Shown here: piece by piece, positions 59,550-64,000 of the stretch
Layout of the letters: each line of letters begins with the position of its first letter
How positions within the stretch are numbered: position 1 is the stretch's first letter
DNA from: CAVVYV01 sp963818205
Lineage (GTDB): Bacteria; Actinomycetota; Thermoleophilia; Solirubrobacterales; 70-9
Assembly (NCBI GenBank): GCA_963818205.1
Contig: CAWFRG010000013.1
Coordinates: forward strand, 124,001-188,000
Length of the DNA stretch: 64,000 nt
Reading direction: 5' to 3'
Program-made: the position numbers and the translations under genes
The notes under the pieces: generated by a model
The model's database searches: none
The model's input: only the letters and a program-made list of their open reading frames with translations
What the model was told of the DNA's origin: nothing

Positions 59550-59993
59550 ATGGCAGAGACGAACCTAGAGATCTTCAGGCGGATGCTCGCGGCCTTCAAC
59601 GAGAGGGGGCTGGAGGGCGCGGTGGAGTTCTTCGACGAGGACGTCGAGGTCTATGACCCGGATCTGCCCGAAGGGACGAAGATCAGGGGACACAAGGCCG
59701 TTCTCCGCACCTTCGGCGAGATGGTGGATGCCTTCGAAGAGATGAAGGTCGAGGACTTCGAGGTGATCCCGGCAGGCGACCGGGTGGTTGCCCTGATTCA
59801 CACTGCCGCGCACGGACAGGGCCGCTTCGGCGATGTGAACTTCGAGCAGCGCGATGCACACGTGATGACCTTCCGCGACGGCAAGATCACCTATTGGCGG
59901 CTTTACATGGACCAGGCCGAGGCCCTGGCGGACGCCGGCCTCGACCCCTCCCTCGCCTGGCACCGGCGCCGGCCCCGCGAGCAGGCGCCGTAG
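59550..59993 (+). CDS. NTF2/SnoaL-like protein
   Basis: A 147-residue SnoaL-fold protein. ATG 59550 (MAETNLEIFRRMLAAFNERGLEG); GTG 59544 is the alternative. Pattern: EFFDEDVEVYDPDLPEGTKIRGHKAVLRTFGEM, VEDFEVIPAGDRVVALIHTAAHGQG, FEQRDAHVMTFRDGKITYWRLYMDQAEAL. These motifs are typical of ketosteroid-isomerase-like proteins of unknown substrate in actinobacteria. The frame is intact. Ten bases separate it from the next gene in the same direction. Confidence 0.75.
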   Translation: MAETNLEIFRRMLAAFNERGLEGAVEFFDEDVEVYDPDLPEGTKIRGHKAVLRTFGEMVDAFEEMKVEDFEVIPAGDRVVALIHTAAHGQGRFGDVNFEQRDAHVMTFRDGKITYWRLYMDQAEALADAGLDPSLAWHRRRPREQAP

Positions 59994-60003
59994 TGTTCCC
60001 GCG

Positions 60004-60874
60004 ATGCGAAGCCGACGCTCGCTCGCTCTCGCCGTCATCGTCGCGGCGGCGATCCCGCCGCTGACCGCGGCCGCGTCGCGGGACTCGGCTCCACCCCGAG
60101 ACTCAACCGGCAGCCATCCGGAGGCGGCCTGGCCTCGGGTCACCTATCCGAGCTCCGCCGCCGTCCGGGAGGCGCAGCGCTTCGCCGCTCGCTGGGGCGA
60201 CGTCTCCTTTGCGGTGATCGATGCCGGCGGGGGGCTGCGTGGCTACGAGGCCGACCGCCCGTACAGCTCGGCCAGCGCCTCCAAGGCGCTCCTCCTCGCC
60301 GCCGAGCTCCGGAGCCTGAAGGAGGCGGGCGAGCCGCTCGACTCGGGCACCAGGGCCCTGCTCGAGGCGATGATCACCTATTCCGACAACGACGCCGGCG
60401 GCGGCGTCTACGCCCGGGTCGGCGACGCCGGCGTCGAGGAGGTCGCCGAGCGGGCCGGGATGCGCGACTTCGAGGTCGACCCGGGCTTCTGGGGCGGGGC
60501 TCAGATCGCCGCCGGCGACATGGCGCGCTTCTACTACCGGCTCGAGCGCAACCTGGTCGGCCGCTACCGCGACTACGGGATGACGCTGCTCGCCAACATC
60601 ACCGCTACCCAGCGGTGGGGAATCCCCGCTGCCGCCGGGAGTGGCTGGCGGGTCTGGTTCAAGGGAGGCTGGCGGCCGAGCGGCCAGGAGGGCACCACCG
60701 GAGCCGGTCACCCATCAGGCCGCCCTGTTGGTCCACCGGAGCGGTCAGCGCCTTGGCCTCGCGGTGCTCAGCAACGAGGCGCCGGGCGAGGGGGGCGGCT
60801 TCTCGGCGATCGAGGGAATCACCGAGCGGCTGCTCGCCAAGCCACCGCGCTACGGTCGCTGGTCCGCGCCCTAG
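60004..60874 (+). CDS. Class A beta-lactamase-like serine hydrolase, frameshifted
   Basis: ATG 60004 with signal peptide (MRSRRSLALAVIVAAAIPPLTAAA). The serine beta-lactamase-like fold has the SxxK motif in SASASKALLLAAEL, an SDN-like YSDNDAGGGVYAR and a KTG-like FKGGWRPSG (Lys-Gly-Gly). A shift near 60685 leads to LLVHRSGQRLGLAVLSNEAPG and the stop at 60872-60874. The usual omega-loop Glu is not evident, so true penicillin hydrolysis is doubtful; a cell-wall peptidase or resistance-like protein are the alternatives. It is convergent with hspR; the two stop codons share CTAG. Confidence 0.75.
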
Positions 60875-61371
60875 GTGGAGCGGGGGCGCCGGATCCGAAT
60901 CCGGGTCGAGCTCCCGCCCTTCGGCGGGCCAAGATTCTCGGGCTCGTAGGCCCCGTAGGGGACCAGCTCGCCACCCAGCGACTTGCGGAGCCGCTCGAGC
61001 TCCTCGCTCATCTCCTTCTCCATCTCGGCTGCCTGCTTTCGCATCCGGGCGATGTCGGACCGCATCCTCTCGACCCGCTGCTCGAGCTCGAGCACGGTCT
61101 CCACCCCGGCGAGGTTGAGGCCCTCCTCGGTCGTCATCCGCTGGATCCGACGGAGCAGCTCAACGTCCGCCTGCGAGTAGAGGCGGGTGTTCTTGGGCGA
61201 GCGCTTCGGCGTGATCAGACCGCGCGCCTCGTACATCCGCAGGGTCTGCGGGTGCATCTCGGCGAGCTCCGCGGCGACCGAGATCATGAACACGCCGCGC
61301 TCGTCGTCGATCACCGCTTCCGCCCGGATCTTGGGCGCGGCGCCGGGGCGCTTGGGCTGTCGCTTAGCCAT
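60871..61371 (-). CDS. hspR: MerR-family heat-shock regulator HspR
   Basis: A 166-residue MerR-type repressor of the dnaK operon that acts with DnaK as co-repressor. Winged-helix part: VFMISVAAELAEMHPQTLRMYEARGLITPKRSPKNTRLYSQADVELL, with helix-turn-helix, then RRIQRMTTEEGLNLAGVETVLELEQRVERM coiled coil and a basic C-terminus (IRIRRPRST). The N-terminal extension of about 25 basic residues is longer than usual. The frame is intact. It overlaps dnaJ by 8 bases, so it is the last gene of the dnaK-grpE-dnaJ-hspR operon. Confidence 0.95.
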   Translation of the reverse strand: MAKRQPKRPGAAPKIRAEAVIDDERGVFMISVAAELAEMHPQTLRMYEARGLITPKRSPKNTRLYSQADVELLRRIQRMTTEEGLNLAGVETVLELEQRVERMRSDIARMRKQAAEMEKEMSEELERLRKSLGGELVPYGAYEPENLGPPKGGSSTRIRIRRPRST

Positions 61372-62507
61372 CGGCCCTCACTTTCCCGCCTGCCTCGGAC
61401 CGAGCCGCCCGACCGAGCAGCGAGGCCCTCGGGTCGTGGCCGTTGAACGCCTCGCCGAGCTTCTCGACCGCCTCGCGCTGCTCCTCGGTGAGCTCCTTCG
61501 GGACGTCGATCTGGATCCGGTAGTAGATGTCGCCGCGGGGCCCGCCCTTCGGCTTCGGCGGCCCCTCGCCGCGAAGGCGCTGGGTCGAGCCATGCCTGGT
61601 TCCTGGCGGGATCCGGATCCGCTTGGTGCCGTCAAGGGTGGGCACCTCGATCGTCGCGCCCTGGATCGCCTCGCTGACGCTCACCGGCAGATCGACCTCG
61701 AGGTTGCCGTCCGGGCGCTGGCGGAAGACGGGCGATGGCGTCACCCTCGTGGTGACGTAGAGATCGCCTCGGGGGCCGCCGCGGAAGCCGGCCTCTCCCT
61801 TTCCGGCGAGCCGGATCCGGCTGCCGTCGTGGACGCCGGCCGGGATGTTCACCCGGTAGCGCTTGGTCTCCTCGGTGACCCCGGTCCCTCGGCAGGTCGG
61901 GCAGGGGTCCTCGATCACGGTGCCCTGGCCGCCGCACTCGGGGCAGGGCTGTGAGATCGAGAAGAAGCCCTGGCTCTCGCTGTCGATCCCACGGCCCTCG
62001 CAGCGGGGGCAGACCTTCGGCGAGGTGCCCGGGCTGGCCCCGCTGCCGTTGCAGGTGGGGCAGGGGCCGGTGGTCGGGACGGCGACCGTGATCTGGGCGC
62101 CGTGCATCGCCTGCTCGAACGAGAGCTGGACCTCGGTCTCGAGGTCGCGGCCTCGCTGGCCGGGCGGTCCCTGCTCGCGGCCGCCGCGGAAGAACGTGGA
62201 GAAGATGTCACCGAGGTCCGAGGCGAAGCCCCCGCCGGGGAACCCACCGCCCGGGAAGCCCCGCGCCCCCGCTCCACCGAGGCCCCCGAACACTCCGCCG
62301 GCGTCGTACTGCTTGCGCTTCTCGGGATCGGAGAGCGCGTCGTATGCCTGCTGGATCTCCTTGAAGCTTCTCCTCCGCCGCGGGGTCGTCCGGGTTGCGG
62401 TCGGGATGCCACTTGCGGGCGAGCTCCCGGTAAGCCTTCTTGATCTCGTCCTGGGAGGCCGAGCGGGAGACCCCGAGCACCTCGTAGAAGTCGCGCGGCG
62501 CGGCCAT
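61364..62507 (-). CDS. dnaJ: Chaperone DnaJ, frameshifted
   Basis: Hsp40 co-chaperone. ATG 62507 starts the J-domain (MAAPRDFYEVLGVSRSASQDEIKKAYREL) with the HPD in KWHPDRNPDDP; a shift near 62370 continues IQQAYDALSDPEKRKQYD. G/F-rich region follows, then the four zinc-finger CxxCxGxG repeats CPTCNGSG, CPRCEGRG, CPECGGQG, CPTCRGTG, and the C-terminal peptide-binding domains (VNIPAGVHDGSRIRL, VSVSEAIQGATIEVPTLDG, IPPGTRHGSTQRL). It overlaps grpE (stop) at 62507 and hspR at its 3' end. Confidence 0.95.
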
Positions 62508-63054
62508 CAGTCGCTCACCACCACCCGCGCCGGCCGCAGCACCTGGCCGTTCAGTCTGTAGCCCTTCTCGACGGTCTCGACGACGACCCCGGCGCCGGTC
62601 CCCTCCTCGGCCCGGGTCGAGAGGGCCTCGTGGAGCTCGGGGTCGAAGCGCTCCCCGACAGGGTCATAGGCCTCGACCCCCGCGTCCTTGAGCTTCTCCC
62701 GCAGCTCCTCGAGGACGAGGGCGACGCCCCTGGCGAGCGCCTCCTGAGCGGAGACGTCCTCGCTCGGGGCGTCCGCCGCCTGCAGGGCGCGCTCCAGATT
62801 GTCGATCGCCGGCAGCAGATCGCGGGCGAGCTCGGCCTTGCCGCGAGCCCGGGCCTCCGCGGCCTCCTTCGCCACTCGCTTGCGGTAGTTCTCGAAGTCC
62901 GCCCGGGTGCGCTGCGCCAGCTCGAGGTACTCGTCGCGCTCGCGCTTCACCTCACCGAGCTCGTCGAGGTCCTCGGCGACCTGGGCGCCGGCCTCATCGG
63001 CCTGGCGCTCGACCTCCTCGTTACCGGACTCCGGGTCCGCCCCTTCTCTGTCAT
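62507..63054 (-). CDS. grpE: Nucleotide exchange factor GrpE, frameshifted at 5' end
   Basis: DnaK exchange factor. Long coiled-coil (EEVERQADEAGAQVAEDLDELGEVKRERDEYLELAQRTRADFENYRKR in part), RDLLPAIDNLERALQAADA and the beta-wing PVGERFDPELHEAL, VVVETVEKGYRLNGQVLRPARVVV. The ATG at 63054 followed by ACAGAGAAG fits a start MTEKG, but one G is missing in the GGGG run that follows, breaking the frame. About 182 residues. It starts 11 bases after the dnaK stop and overlaps dnaJ. Confidence 0.93.
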
Positions 63055-63065
63055 CGGCCCGCCCC

Positions 63066-64000
<935 letters not shown>

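Overview
The window is high-GC DNA with short intergenic gaps and many overlapping start/stop codons. The gene content points to an actinobacterium, probably of the Thermoleophilia/Solirubrobacterales type: dnaK-grpE-dnaJ-hspR order, UdgX-type DNA glycosylase, Rv2578c-family radical SAM protein, Gram-positive SOS boxes, an NTE-like patatin fused to an MFS transporter, and a 6C-like RNA. The taxonomic placement is inference. A large share of clearly conserved genes are broken by single-base indels, often in G/C runs, while long genes such as purH, purF, clpB and pdhABC are clean. I read most breaks as sequence errors rather than pseudogenes and give each such gene as one feature spanning its frames.

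Layout. 0-9 kb: 3' end of glutamate dehydrogenase, tRNA-Ala with an endonuclease remnant, D,D-carboxypeptidase, rhomboid protease, DUF4395/thioredoxin protein, cell-wall hydrolase, a 6C-like RNA, lipA and lipB, a secreted protein and a DUF3307 protein. 9-16 kb: two cNMP-binding/patatin (NTE-like) proteins, the second with an N-terminal MFS transporter, convergent with a CHASE2 nucleotide cyclase; this looks like a cyclic-nucleotide-controlled lipid hydrolase module. 16-27 kb: NTF2-like proteins, pyruvate/2-oxoacid dehydrogenase genes (E1a, E1b, E2, E3), a DsbA-like protein and thiE on the minus strand, with a TPP riboswitch, thiO and a thiS-thiG fusion divergent from thiE. 27-36 kb: udgX divergent from an intein-containing radical SAM gene across an SOS box, a sulfate ABC transporter with an Rrf2 regulator, a tRNA-Lys-like element, and an HNH endonuclease behind a second SOS box.

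36-52 kb: minus-strand purine cluster purH, purN, purF, purL, purQ, purS, purC, purB, purE and purD. It is interrupted by a divergent MarR/MFS pair with a clear operator, a beta-propeller membrane protein, a heavily frameshifted P450 and a glutaredoxin-like protein. purM and purK are absent. 52-64 kb: methyltransferase, enoyl-CoA hydratase, lytic transglycosylase fused to an M15-like peptidase domain, clpB with a leaderless-type promoter, an NTF2-like protein, a beta-lactamase-like hydrolase, and the heat-shock cluster hspR, dnaJ, grpE, dnaK (dnaK runs off the window).

The most noteworthy items are the SOS-linked UdgX / intein-split radical SAM pair with a second SOS-linked HNH gene, the cyclase plus tandem NTE cassette, the 6C-like RNA, the MarR operator, and the ThiS-ThiG fusion whose ThiS Gly-Gly is internal.
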